Of a DNA stretch of 48,515 nucleotides, positions 20,839 through 27,830 are shown one piece after another. The notes beneath the pieces are model-generated. The model saw only the letters and a list, made by a program, of their open reading frames with translations. It had not been told where the DNA came from and did not search any database. A program made the translations under genes and the position numbers. Source of the stretch: Cytophagaceae bacterium (lineage in GTDB: Bacteria > Bacteroidota > Bacteroidia > Cytophagales > Spirosomataceae); the NCBI GenBank assembly GCA_947494535.1, contig CANLVU010000007.1, positions 1 through 48,515 of the forward strand, written 5' to 3'. The stretch's first letter is position 1, and every line of letters begins with the position of its first letter.

Positions 20839-21522
20839 TTATTCTTTTATAAAAGGTTCTTTTTCAAAAAATACAGCATTCATGAAGTCCAAAAAGGGCT
20901 TCAGCACTTTAGCATCCGCAATCAGTTGTTTCGTGAAATCCGGAGAACAAAGCTCTTTATCCGTGTATTTTTTCCAAAAAAACAGTTGTTTCTTCTTTAG
21001 CAATTCCGCCTCAGGATGCTCCGCATCAAATCCCTTTGGAATTCGCACCAAACTTTCACCTACTTCCTCTCCAAAATCGGCTACAAACTTTGGATCTCGA
21101 ATAATTTTACGTAATCCATCCGCATTATAATCTACTTCTTGTCGAAAAGCCGCTAATTGCTCTGGTGTGGGCGAATACATACCGCCGCCAAGAAATGAAG
21201 CGCCATTCGGCTCAATGTGGACATAATAGTCCATCAAACCAGATTTACGACCGCCTTCCGAAAAACTCGCTGAAAACCACGTCTTATACGGCTCTTTGTT
21301 TTTAGAAAAGCGAACATCCCGGTAAATTCGGTAGGAGCAATGCTTTAGTAAAACGCCATCCATATTCTCAAAATCCGCAAACTCAGAAATCAATTCAGTC
21401 GTCCAAGCGTCAAAATCTTTTTTCACCTGCTCATATGTGGACTTGTTTTCTGCAAACCATTCCCGCGTGTTGTTCACACGGAGGTCACGCAAAAAGGCCA
21501 AAAGGCTAGGAGAAAGGGACAT
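20839..21522 (-). CDS. DUF2461 family protein
   Basis: Conserved protein of unknown function (DUF2461/TIGR02453 family). 227 aa, the usual length. Recognisable family sequence: FLRDLRVNNTREWFAENKSTYE at the start, YRIYRDVRFSKNKEPYKTWF in the middle and YVHIEPNGASFLGGGMY further on. No signal peptide or membrane segment, so probably cytoplasmic. It precedes dnaE by 6 bp on the same strand; the linkage is probably only positional. Confidence 0.88.
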   Translation of the reverse strand: MSLSPSLLAFLRDLRVNNTREWFAENKSTYEQVKKDFDAWTTELISEFADFENMDGVLLKHCSYRIYRDVRFSKNKEPYKTWFSASFSEGGRKSGLMDYYVHIEPNGASFLGGGMYSPTPEQLAAFRQEVDYNADGLRKIIRDPKFVADFGEEVGESLVRIPKGFDAEHPEAELLKKKQLFFWKKYTDKELCSPDFTKQLIADAKVLKPFLDFMNAVFFEKEPFIKE

Positions 21523-21641
21523 GAAATAAGGGATGAAATTGCAAAAACGAATTTAGCAAATTTAGCTCGAATGCCCAAGCACAAATCGCTTGGAGTTATG
21601 GTCTATTTTATAGATTTTTGCATAAATTATTTAGACAAGCT

Positions 21642-22613
21642 ATGCGGATCTTAACGGGCATTCAAGCCTCAGGAAAGCCCCATTTGGGTAATATTTTAGG
21701 TGCAATTATGCCAGCGGTTGAACTTTCGAAGCAGCCCGGTAATGAATCCTTTTTATTTATTGCGGATTTACACACGCTGACTTCTTTAAAAGATGGCGAA
21801 AGTATTCGAAGCAATACCTTATCGATCGCAGCAGCATGGCTAGCTTTTGGATTTGATACAGAGAAAAATTACTTCTATCGACAGTCTAAATTAGCCTCAT
21901 ACCACACCGAATTAATGTGGTATTTGAATTGCTTCACACCCTTTCCCATGCTGGCGAATGCGCACAGCTTCAAGGATAAATCAGATAAATTATCCGATGT
22001 AAACGCCGGATTATTTACCTATCCCGTTTTACAAGCGGCAGATATCGTCTTATATGATGCACATATTATTCCGGTAGGTAAGGACCAAAGACAGCACATC
22101 GAAATGACCCGCGACATTGCGAATTCCGTTAATAAGCGCTATAACAAAGACATTTTTGTCCTACCCGAAGCGCGTATCAACGAAGATGTGATGACAATCC
22201 CAGGTTTAGATGGAGCTAAGATGAGTAAATCATTGAACAATTACATTGATATCTTCTTACCTGAAAAGGATTTATTGAAGCAGATCAAAAAAATTGTCAC
22301 AGACACGACTCCATTAGAAGAGCCTAAAAATCCTGATAACGATATTACTTTCAAACTTTATCAATTGATGGCTTCCCCAGCACAAGTAGCAGAAATGCGC
22401 GCTAATTACGAAGCTGGAGGTTATGGATACGGTCATGCGAAACAAGCCTTGTACGAATTAATGCTAGGCTTTTTCAAAGAGGCGAGAGAGAAATTCGACT
22501 ACTTCATCGCGCATCCGGAGATTATTGAAGAGAAATTAGCCATTGGTGAGAAGAAAGTACAACCCATCGCTGAAGCCACTATCGCTCGCATTCGCGCTGA
22601 ATTTAAATTCTAA
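21642..22613 (+). CDS. trpS: Tryptophan--tRNA ligase
   Basis: Charges tRNA-Trp with tryptophan; class I aminoacyl-tRNA synthetase. 323 aa from ATG at 21642 (MRILTGIQASGKPHLGN); the longer frame from 21618 adds a non-family leader. The HIGH-type motif is PHLGN (residues 13-17) and the KMSKS loop is DGAKMSKSLNN. VGKDQRQHIEMTRDIA is the typical tryptophan/ATP pocket segment. The PAP2 phosphatase gene starts 3 bp after the stop, so the two probably share a transcript. A weak promoter-like TTG/N20/GATTTTTG precedes it. Confidence 0.97.
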   Translation: MRILTGIQASGKPHLGNILGAIMPAVELSKQPGNESFLFIADLHTLTSLKDGESIRSNTLSIAAAWLAFGFDTEKNYFYRQSKLASYHTELMWYLNCFTPFPMLANAHSFKDKSDKLSDVNAGLFTYPVLQAADIVLYDAHIIPVGKDQRQHIEMTRDIANSVNKRYNKDIFVLPEARINEDVMTIPGLDGAKMSKSLNNYIDIFLPEKDLLKQIKKIVTDTTPLEEPKNPDNDITFKLYQLMASPAQVAEMRANYEAGGYGYGHAKQALYELMLGFFKEAREKFDYFIAHPEIIEEKLAIGEKKVQPIAEATIARIRAEFKF

Positions 22614-22616
22614 GCT

Positions 22617-23162
22617 ATGTTTCCGTCCTGGGATGCCCATTTATTTCGGTTGATTAACGAGGCACATCAGCCTTGGTTAGATGGACCCATGGAAATCATT
22701 TCAGGTAAATTAACGTGGCTTCCATTGTATGGACTGCTCATTTACTTTTTATACAAGCAATATAAATCAGCCTGCTGGAAAGCCCTGTTATTTCTAGTTT
22801 CTTCTGTTGTTTTCGCCGATCAATTCAGCTCTAGCCTTTTAAAACCACTTTTCAAACGACTTAGACCCTGCCATGTCGACGAATTTCAATCGTGGATTCA
22901 TTTACCTGCAGGATGTGGCGGGCAATTTGGCTTTTGCTCTTCACACGCAGCGAATTCCTTTGCGATTGCGGTAGGTTTTTATTTGTTGACTAAAAATAAG
23001 TCAGCTGGTATCGCCCTGATTCTTTGGGCATCCATCATTTCTTATAGCAGAATCTATTTAGGAGCCCATTATCCTTTAGATGTACTCGTGGGAGCCTTGG
23101 TAGGAGCAGTAGGGGCGTGGGGGCTATTCAAAACCTATGAAAGGTTAATCAAAAAGTCATAA
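22617..23162 (+). CDS. PAP2-family membrane phosphatase
   Basis: Integral membrane lipid phosphatase, perhaps acting on undecaprenyl diphosphate or phosphatidylglycerol phosphate. 181 aa with about 5-6 hydrophobic segments. All three PAP2 motifs are visible: KPLFKRLRP (Kx6RP), CSSHAANSF (PSGH variant, with Cys-Ser in place of Pro-Ser) and SRIYLGAHYPLDV (SRx5Hx3D). The substrate cannot be told from sequence. Co-directional with trpS at 3-bp spacing; its 3' end overlaps the convergent acyl-CoA reductase gene by 28 bp. Confidence 0.92.
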   Translation: MFPSWDAHLFRLINEAHQPWLDGPMEIISGKLTWLPLYGLLIYFLYKQYKSACWKALLFLVSSVVFADQFSSSLLKPLFKRLRPCHVDEFQSWIHLPAGCGGQFGFCSSHAANSFAIAVGFYLLTKNKSAGIALILWASIISYSRIYLGAHYPLDVLVGALVGAVGAWGLFKTYERLIKKS

Positions 23163-24130
23163 GTATCGATTCCATCTGCGAAATCATCGAGGGCTGGGTG
23201 TTGACTTTGGCCAAAACCAATCTCCAAACCTACCTTACACTGAATTTTCTCCTCGTACTCCTGTATCCAATCCAGCAAAGATACTTCGTCTGAGTAGCGA
23301 TGCACATATAAAACGCCCACTGGAGAAACAAGATCATCATTTTCCGTCACCAACAGATTACCCAAATCAAAATGCCGTATCTGATTCAATAAGAACAAGG
23401 TGCGGTGGTATTGAATGTTATTAGAATACTTCGAATGATCTAAAACCCACGTTTCCTTTGTCAATTCATCAAATAAAGGCATTAAATCATAAGAAGCCGG
23501 AACTGCAATTGTTGAAACGTTCCTACAGCCTAAACCATAATAAGTAAAGATGTCCTGCGACAAACCTTTGAAATCATCCAGAGTCTCTGATCCTTTTAAA
23601 ACAGCTAAAGAACTGCGGTTCTTGCGAATAATGTGCGGAATCGAAGAGAAATAGTGTGTAAAATATCCGCCTGAAAAATCACTTCCTGTAGCAATTACCG
23701 CATCCATTCCCTGCAAACGATCAATGATCGTAACTGGAACTTCTGCCTCGTACGATTTCATCGCCAACACATACAGCTGCATCAATGCCATATCTTGTGA
23801 ACTTAACTTCAGCGAAGCCTGATGCCCCGAAGCTAATACCATTAAAACGTCGTGTAGTCCTACTGCGGGTAAATTGCCAGCTAATACAATGCCTACATTC
23901 TTTTTATCAGTTGACAGAAGCGGGTGCTTAACATAAAATTCCTCCCAAGCTTCTACCGAAAAAAACTGCTCTTCAATCGCCTGCATCGCATGACGAATCA
24001 AGGTTTCCGAAAACCAAGGATTCTCATTTACAGATCTATCTATAAATAGTTCTATTTTATCCCGATTAGTTTCATCCGTAAAAAAACGTTTTAAGAAAGA
24101 AATAAGCTTTAAAAAGGAAGCCTTTGGCAT
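23135..24130 (-). CDS. LuxC-type acyl-CoA reductase family protein
   Basis: Likely NADPH-dependent reductase of fatty acyl-CoA to aldehyde (PF05893, LuxC-like aldehyde-dehydrogenase fold). 331 aa from ATG at 24130 (MPKASFLKLISFLKRFF); an ATG eight codons upstream is possible but lies within the likely promoter. Visible family segments are VGIVLAGNLPAVGLHDVL (nucleotide-binding turn), IATGSDFSGGYFTHYF and YYGLGCRNVSTIAVP, which carries the presumed catalytic Cys of GLGCRN. Single gene, no luxDE nearby, so this is not bioluminescence; the family is common in Bacteroidota. The 3' end overlaps the PAP2 gene by 28 bp. Confidence 0.87.
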   Translation of the reverse strand: MPKASFLKLISFLKRFFTDETNRDKIELFIDRSVNENPWFSETLIRHAMQAIEEQFFSVEAWEEFYVKHPLLSTDKKNVGIVLAGNLPAVGLHDVLMVLASGHQASLKLSSQDMALMQLYVLAMKSYEAEVPVTIIDRLQGMDAVIATGSDFSGGYFTHYFSSIPHIIRKNRSSLAVLKGSETLDDFKGLSQDIFTYYGLGCRNVSTIAVPASYDLMPLFDELTKETWVLDHSKYSNNIQYHRTLFLLNQIRHFDLGNLLVTENDDLVSPVGVLYVHRYSDEVSLLDWIQEYEEKIQCKVGLEIGFGQSQHPALDDFADGIDTYDFLINLS

Positions 24131-24242
24131 AATTATAGATATTTTACCCTGCAAAGGTCGAAAAATTTTCGGTTAGTCCATATAAATTATATACTATTCA
24201 AATTTATGTTCGTAAATTGCAACTTCAAACAAAAACATTGGT

Positions 24243-24590
24243 ATGGCAATTATCATAACAGACGAATGTATTAACTGCGGGGCTTGTGAACCAGAATGCC
24301 CTAACACAGCAATTTATGAAGGTGGTGTCGAATGGACTTGGGCCGGAGGTACTGCTTTAACGGAAATTGAATTAGAAGATGGATCTACCATGGACGCTAA
24401 AGCTCCTGTAGAACCCGTTTCTGAAGAGTTTTATTATATCGTTCCTGATAAATGTACAGAATGTACCGGTTTCCATGAGGAACCACAATGTGCTGCGGTT
24501 TGCCCAGTAGATTGCTGTGTACCAGATCCAGATCATGAAGAGGATAAAGAGACTTTATTAGCTAAGAAGTCGTGGTTGCATGCGGAATAA
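24243..24590 (+). CDS. Dicluster [4Fe-4S] ferredoxin
   Basis: Small electron carrier with two [4Fe-4S] clusters. 115 aa. First cluster cysteines C9, C12, C15, C19 ([12 protein letters not shown]); second C71, C74, C83, C87 ([18 protein letters not shown]), with an 8-residue insertion between the second and third cysteine, as in the Allochromatium-type ferredoxins. A 50-residue acidic insert separates the two motifs. Acidic overall, no signal peptide. Partner enzyme not evident; the divergent acyl-CoA reductase is NADPH-type. Followed by an inverted repeat, a heptamer array and a strong terminator. Confidence 0.93.
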   Translation: MAIIITDECINCGACEPECPNTAIYEGGVEWTWAGGTALTEIELEDGSTMDAKAPVEPVSEEFYYIVPDKCTECTGFHEEPQCAAVCPVDCCVPDPDHEEDKETLLAKKSWLHAE

Positions 24591-24613
24591 ATTTTAAGCT
24601 TTGCTTAAAATTT
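24589..24613. repeat. Perfect inverted repeat at the ferredoxin stop codon
   Basis: AAATTTTAAGC (24589-24599), TTT, GCTTAAAATTT (24603-24613): an 11-bp perfect stem starting in the stop codon of the ferredoxin gene. It is all A/T except the apex, so it is a weaker hairpin than the one at 24657. Confidence 0.7.
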
Positions 24614-24648
24614 AGAGTATAGATAATAGAGTAGAGAGTATAGATATT
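24614..24648 (+). repeat. Heptamer tandem array, AGA family (5 units)
   Basis: Five 7-bp units in register: AGAGTAT, AGATAAT, AGAGTAG, AGAGTAT, AGATATT. The stretch 24624-24646 (23 bp) is found again exactly, in inverted orientation, at 27812-27834 at the end of mtaB. Confidence 0.8.
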
Positions 24649-24656
24649 GATAATTG

Positions 24657-24679
24657 ATGGGGCTTCGGCCCCATTTTTT
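24657..24679 (+). terminator. Intrinsic terminator with UUCG loop after the ferredoxin gene
   Basis: ATGGGGC (24657-24663), TTCG, GCCCCAT (24668-24674), then a run of T to 24679. A 7-bp stem closed by the very stable cUUCGg tetraloop and followed by a U tract; a textbook rho-independent terminator, 67 bp after the stop codon. Confidence 0.93.
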
Positions 24680-24753
24680 ATGTCCAAACATTTCATGAAG
24701 CCATCGCCGCAGGCGATTCCACCTTTATTCTTTGTGCTTTATTCTTTAAAATA

Positions 24754-24823
24754 GACTAGCGCCTTGCGACTAGTGCCTAGCGACTAGTGACTAGCGCCTA
24801 GTGACTAGTGACTAGTGACTAAT
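24754..24823 (+). repeat. Heptamer tandem array, GACTAGT family (10 units)
   Basis: Ten consecutive 7-bp units with consensus G[A/C]CTAG[C/T]: GACTAGC, GCCTTGC, GACTAGT, GCCTAGC, GACTAGT, GACTAGC, GCCTAGT, GACTAGT, GACTAGT, GACTAAT. Eight of ten units contain CTAG, a tetranucleotide that is scarce in many bacterial genomes. Not coding: stops occur in the frames (the repeat itself contains TAG), and unit length 7 would shift frame each copy. Confidence 0.9.
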
Positions 24824-24852
24824 ATTTATACTTTTTCAAGATTGCAAAAATG

Positions 24853-24956
24853 AAGTTTAATATTAATCTTCATTTTTATTCATTTTTGCAAAAAGACCAA
24901 AAACACGTTTAATATTTAACTCAATTTTGATATATTTTTGCAAAATGATAAAAAAT
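24853..24956 (+). repeat. 52-bp direct repeat, two copies, with TTTTTGCAAAAA palindromes
   Basis: Copy A 24853-24904, copy B 24905-24956; 40 of 52 positions match by my hand alignment. Both share GTTTAATATT at the start and ATTTTTGCAAAA near the end; copy A holds the perfect palindrome TTTTTGCAAAAA at 24883-24894 and copy B holds TTTTGCAAAA at 24936-24945. Copy A also has two alternative hairpins: AAAAATGAAG (24846-24855) with CTTCATTTTT (24868-24877), or GCAAAAATGAA (24844-24854) with TTCATTTTTGC (24879-24889). Probably a pair of regulator sites. Confidence 0.65.
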
Positions 24957-24980
24957 AGGTTAAAATTTTGTCATAAATAT

Positions 24981-25011
24981 TTGGAAAGTACAATTTAAGG
25001 CTTCATCTTTG
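24981..25011 (+). promoter_or_regulatory. Candidate promoter of the porin-amt operon
   Basis: TTG (24981-24983), 20-bp spacer, CATCTTTG (25004-25011), a near match to TAnnTTTG. It lies 41 bp before the porin ATG and starts 24 bp after the second 52-bp repeat. Confidence 0.5.
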
Positions 25012-25052
25012 ATTCGTAATCAAGCATTATTTACTCTTAAACAATTGCCCTT

Positions 25053-26195
25053 ATGAAAAAAACGATCCTAACAGCCTTATTCGCCGCAACAGCATTTTGT
25101 GGATTTTCCCAAGAAAAAGAAGCGGACGCTCCTAAGTTTTCATTCTCAGGTTACATTGATTCATACTATATGTTGAATTTCAATAGCCCGTCTAGCAGAA
25201 GTAACTTAGGTGCCTCTGGATACGAAAGAGCTTTCGACCAGAAATCAAATCAATTTTCATTAGGACTTGTCCAAACGAAATTTGGATATGCAACAAAATC
25301 GGCAGACGTAGTTGTTGATTTAACTTTTGGACCTAACGCTGACCTAGGACAATATGGCAACGTAATCGGACCGTTGGGGGCAGGAAAAGCTTCTACTGCT
25401 TTGGCCATCAAACAAGCGTACTTTAACTGGAAAGCGAGTGATAAATTAACCTTGACTGTGGGTCAATTTGGCACACATATCGGATACGAAGTAATCGACG
25501 CTCCCATTAACTACAACTATTCACTTTCTAACCTCTTCAATAATGGACCGTTCTACCACATTGGCGCTAAAGCGAATTACGCATTCTCTGACAAATTTTC
25601 TGCCATGGTTGGATTGGTCAACAATGTGGATAATTTAAATGATAACAACGCTTCTAAAGGTTTCATCTACCAAATCTTCACTTCTCCAGCAGCAGGTTGG
25701 AACTTGTACGTGAATGGAATAAGCTCTAACGAATCCGCACCACTTTCATCAGGAAAAGATGACACAGGTAGCTACAACTTGTTAGACTTAACAACATCTT
25801 ACCAAATAACACCTAAGTATCTTTTAGGAGTAAACGCAGCTTACGGATCACAAACGGGTGATTTCCAAGGTGGCGGAAACGTAGGAAATAGCAAAACATG
25901 GGGTGGAGTAGCCCTTTATTCTAACTATGCTTTCACTGATAAATTTAGCTTAGGCGGCCGTTACGAAGTATTTGACAATACATCAGGCGCTCGTGCCTTA
26001 CGTGCAGCAGATGGATCGGGTACAGATGTTAGCTCATTAACTTTAACTGCTACATTCACAGCTGCAGAAGGACATTTATTGATCAAACCAGAATTACGTA
26101 CTGACTCATACAAAACAGCTCAATTCGTAGATGGAGATGATAAAGATCAAAAGTCACAGACTACTTTAGGAATGCACTTCATCTATAAGTTTTAA
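25053..26195 (+). CDS. Outer-membrane beta-barrel porin (BBP2/OmpL-like)
   Basis: Predicted outer-membrane channel (putative beta-barrel porin-2 family, PF07642-like). 380 aa. Signal peptide MKKTILTALFAATAFCGFSQ, then repeating amphipathic strands separated by short turns and ending in Phe (MHFIYKF), the usual barrel end signal. Family features: FSFSGYIDSYYMLNFN at the mature N-terminus and LTVGQFGTHIGYEVIDAPINYNYS in the middle, typical of this family. It precedes amt by 27 bp with no terminator between, which suggests the porin lets ammonium or small nitrogen compounds into the periplasm; that role is inference. Confidence 0.88.
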   Translation: MKKTILTALFAATAFCGFSQEKEADAPKFSFSGYIDSYYMLNFNSPSSRSNLGASGYERAFDQKSNQFSLGLVQTKFGYATKSADVVVDLTFGPNADLGQYGNVIGPLGAGKASTALAIKQAYFNWKASDKLTLTVGQFGTHIGYEVIDAPINYNYSLSNLFNNGPFYHIGAKANYAFSDKFSAMVGLVNNVDNLNDNNASKGFIYQIFTSPAAGWNLYVNGISSNESAPLSSGKDDTGSYNLLDLTTSYQITPKYLLGVNAAYGSQTGDFQGGGNVGNSKTWGGVALYSNYAFTDKFSLGGRYEVFDNTSGARALRAADGSGTDVSSLTLTATFTAAEGHLLIKPELRTDSYKTAQFVDGDDKDQKSQTTLGMHFIYKF

Positions 26196-26222
26196 TTATA
26201 TCCACCTTAAACATTCAAAAAC

Positions 26223-27569
26223 ATGACGACACAAAAACCAACTTGGATCCCGTTATTAGTTTTATTAGCGGTAGCAGTCTTAGCACTGTTTACAACTTCG
26301 GTTCCCGGCACCATGCCTACAGAGGGACTTGACACAGGTGATACAGCCTGGATGATTGTAGCCTCAGGCTTAGTATTATTAATGACACCTGGATTAGCTT
26401 ATTTCTACGGTGGAATGGTAAACCACAAGAACGTGATCTCAACGATGTTACAATCGTTTATCGCGATGGGAGTTATCTCGGTGATTTGGATCGTTTTCGG
26501 ATTTTCTTTAGCATTTGGTGACTCTTTAGGTGGATGGATTGGCGATCCTAGAACATTCTTCATGTTCAATGGTGTATTTGATCACAAATTATCTTTAGGA
26601 TCAGCTGATCAGTTAAAATTCACTATTCCTTTCGCTTTATTCGCATTTTTCCAAATGAAGTTTGCGGTTATCACTCCAGCGTTAATCTCTGGTGCCTTAG
26701 CTGAGCGTATTAATTTCCGCGCTTTTGTACTATTTATGGTACTTTTCTGTGTAGTGGTTTATGCTCCTTTAGCACACTGGACATGGCACCCAGATGGTTT
26801 CTTATTTAACTTAGGCGTTTTGGATTTTGCAGGTGGAACTGTTGTTCACATGTCTGCGGGTTGGGCTGCATTAGCAGGTGCTTTGTACTTACGTCGACGT
26901 AAGTCTCATATAGAATCGAACATCACGCCTCCTGCAAACATTCCTTATGTTTTATTAGGAACCGGTTTATTGTGGTTCGGCTGGTTTGGTTTCAATGCAG
27001 GTTCTGCCGTAGGAGCAAACGGTTTAGCGGTAACTGCTTTCGCAACAACTCACGTTGCAGCAGCGGCAGCGGGATTATCTTGGATCTTATTTGATGTAAC
27101 GCGTGGCAAGAAAGTTTCTGCCTTAGGTTTTTGTATCGGAGCAGTAGTAGGTTTAGTAGCTATTACACCAGCATCTGGCTTCGTAACCGTTCCTGTTGCG
27201 ATTTTCATTGGCGTAGTGGCTGCTATTGTTTCTAACATTGCTGCACACTGGAGAGCTTCTTCTAACTTAGATGATACATTAGACGTATTCCCATGCCACG
27301 GGATTGGTGGAATGGTGGGTATGTTAATGACTGGTATCTTCGCAACAACTGCGGTTAACGCTGCCGTTGCCGAGCAAGGTCTATTCTACGGAGAAACCTC
27401 CTTATTCCTTAAGCACTTATTAGCCTTAGCAATCGTTTCTGCCTTTGCTTTTGGCACATCTTATATCCTATTAGTTATCACGGACATAATTATTCCGTTA
27501 CGTGTAAACGAGGAAGAAGAAAGATTAGGTTTGGATATCTCGCAACACGATGAGTCGTTAGCAGAGTAA
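26223..27569 (+). CDS. amt: Ammonium transporter (Amt)
   Basis: Inner-membrane trimeric channel for ammonium/ammonia. 448 aa with about 11-12 membrane helices, the first serving as signal or anchor. The twin pore histidines are H209 in DFAGGTVVHMSAG and H359 in DVFPCHGIGGMVG, and the structural Asp201 is kept. The C-terminal tail (LRVNEEEERLGLDISQHDES) contains the conserved ERxGLDxxxH regulatory motif that meets PII proteins in other bacteria, yet no glnK/PII gene follows it here. Co-transcribed with the porin (27-bp gap); ends before a terminator at 27621. Confidence 0.96.
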   Translation: MTTQKPTWIPLLVLLAVAVLALFTTSVPGTMPTEGLDTGDTAWMIVASGLVLLMTPGLAYFYGGMVNHKNVISTMLQSFIAMGVISVIWIVFGFSLAFGDSLGGWIGDPRTFFMFNGVFDHKLSLGSADQLKFTIPFALFAFFQMKFAVITPALISGALAERINFRAFVLFMVLFCVVVYAPLAHWTWHPDGFLFNLGVLDFAGGTVVHMSAGWAALAGALYLRRRKSHIESNITPPANIPYVLLGTGLLWFGWFGFNAGSAVGANGLAVTAFATTHVAAAAAGLSWILFDVTRGKKVSALGFCIGAVVGLVAITPASGFVTVPVAIFIGVVAAIVSNIAAHWRASSNLDDTLDVFPCHGIGGMVGMLMTGIFATTAVNAAVAEQGLFYGETSLFLKHLLALAIVSAFAFGTSYILLVITDIIIPLRVNEEEERLGLDISQHDESLAE

Positions 27570-27620
27570 TTCAACAACAACTGAGCCGCAAGTAATGGTT
27601 CTTGTGGTTTTGTTTCAATC

Positions 27621-27654
27621 AAAAAGTCGAAGGCTACTAGCTTTCGACTTTTTT
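27621..27654. terminator. Terminator after amt (usable in both directions)
   Basis: AAAAAGTCGAAGGCT (27621-27635), ACT, AGCTTTCGACTTTTT (27639-27653): a 15-bp stem with one G-U pair, T6 on the plus strand and T5 on the minus strand. 51 bp after the amt stop. Confidence 0.88.
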
Positions 27655-27683
27655 GTTTAGCGCCTGCGGCGCTAAACAAAAAA
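27649..27683. repeat. Second hairpin overlapping the amt terminator
   Basis: TTTTTTGTTTAGCGCC (27649-27664), TGC, GGCGCTAAACAAAAAA (27668-27683): a perfect 16-bp stem. Its left arm uses the T tract of the preceding terminator, so the two hairpins cannot form fully at the same time. The apex GCGCC-TGC-GGCGC resembles the small repeat at 24703-24717. Confidence 0.8.
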
Positions 27684-27753
27684 AGATAAGAGAGTATAGA
27701 GAGGAGAGAGGAGATAAGAGATTAGAGAGTATAGATTATAGATAAGAGATAAA
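27684..27753 (+). repeat. Heptamer tandem array, AGA family (10 units)
   Basis: Ten 7-bp units in register: AGATAAG, AGAGTAT, AGAGAGG, AGAGAGG, AGATAAG, AGATTAG, AGAGTAT, AGATTAT, AGATAAG, AGATAAA. Every unit starts AGA and position 4 is G or T. It lies in the convergent spacer between amt and mtaB. Confidence 0.88.
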
Positions 27754-27774
27754 AAGGGCTTACACCCTCAAATT

Positions 27775-27830
27775 ACACTCTTTACTCTTTAATCTATACT
27801 CTCTAATCTATTATCTATACTCTCTACTCT
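27775..27830 (-). repeat. Heptamer tandem array, AGA family, inverted (8 units, enters mtaB)
   Basis: Read on the minus strand: AGAGTAG, AGAGTAT, AGATAAT, AGATTAG, AGAGTAT, AGATTAA, AGAGTAA, AGAGTGT. It faces the array at 27684-27753; a 19-bp perfect inverted match joins them (27720-27738 with 27790-27808). The first minus-strand unit supplies the last codon region and TAG stop of mtaB (27824-27826). Between the arms is a small AGGG/CCCT hairpin (27755-27768). Confidence 0.86.

Larger units (their letters stand above)
24680..25052. promoter_or_regulatory. Repeat-rich spacer upstream of the porin-amt pair
   Basis: A 373-bp spacer without a gene on either strand. In order it holds a small inverted repeat ATCGCC-GCA-GGCGAT (24703-24717), a ten-unit heptamer array (24754-24823), two copies of a 52-bp direct repeat (24853-24956) and the porin promoter (24981-25011). 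Very AT-rich after 24820. Confidence 0.7.

Noticed and set aside
20806-21130. Two plus-strand frames over the start of dnaE and the DUF2461 gene
   Set aside because: They lie opposite two real genes and resemble no protein.
23135-24130. Bioluminescence gene luxC
   Set aside because: The family is right, but no luxA, luxB, luxD or luxE is present; LuxC-like reductases are common in Bacteroidota.
24614-24823. Possible CRISPR array upstream of the porin
   Set aside because: Units are 7 bp, contiguous and without spacers; no cas genes in the window. They are tandem heptamers.
27461-27679. 72-aa minus-strand reading frame over the end of amt and its terminator
   Set aside because: It runs antisense through amt and through both terminator hairpins, and its composition is that of a shadow frame.
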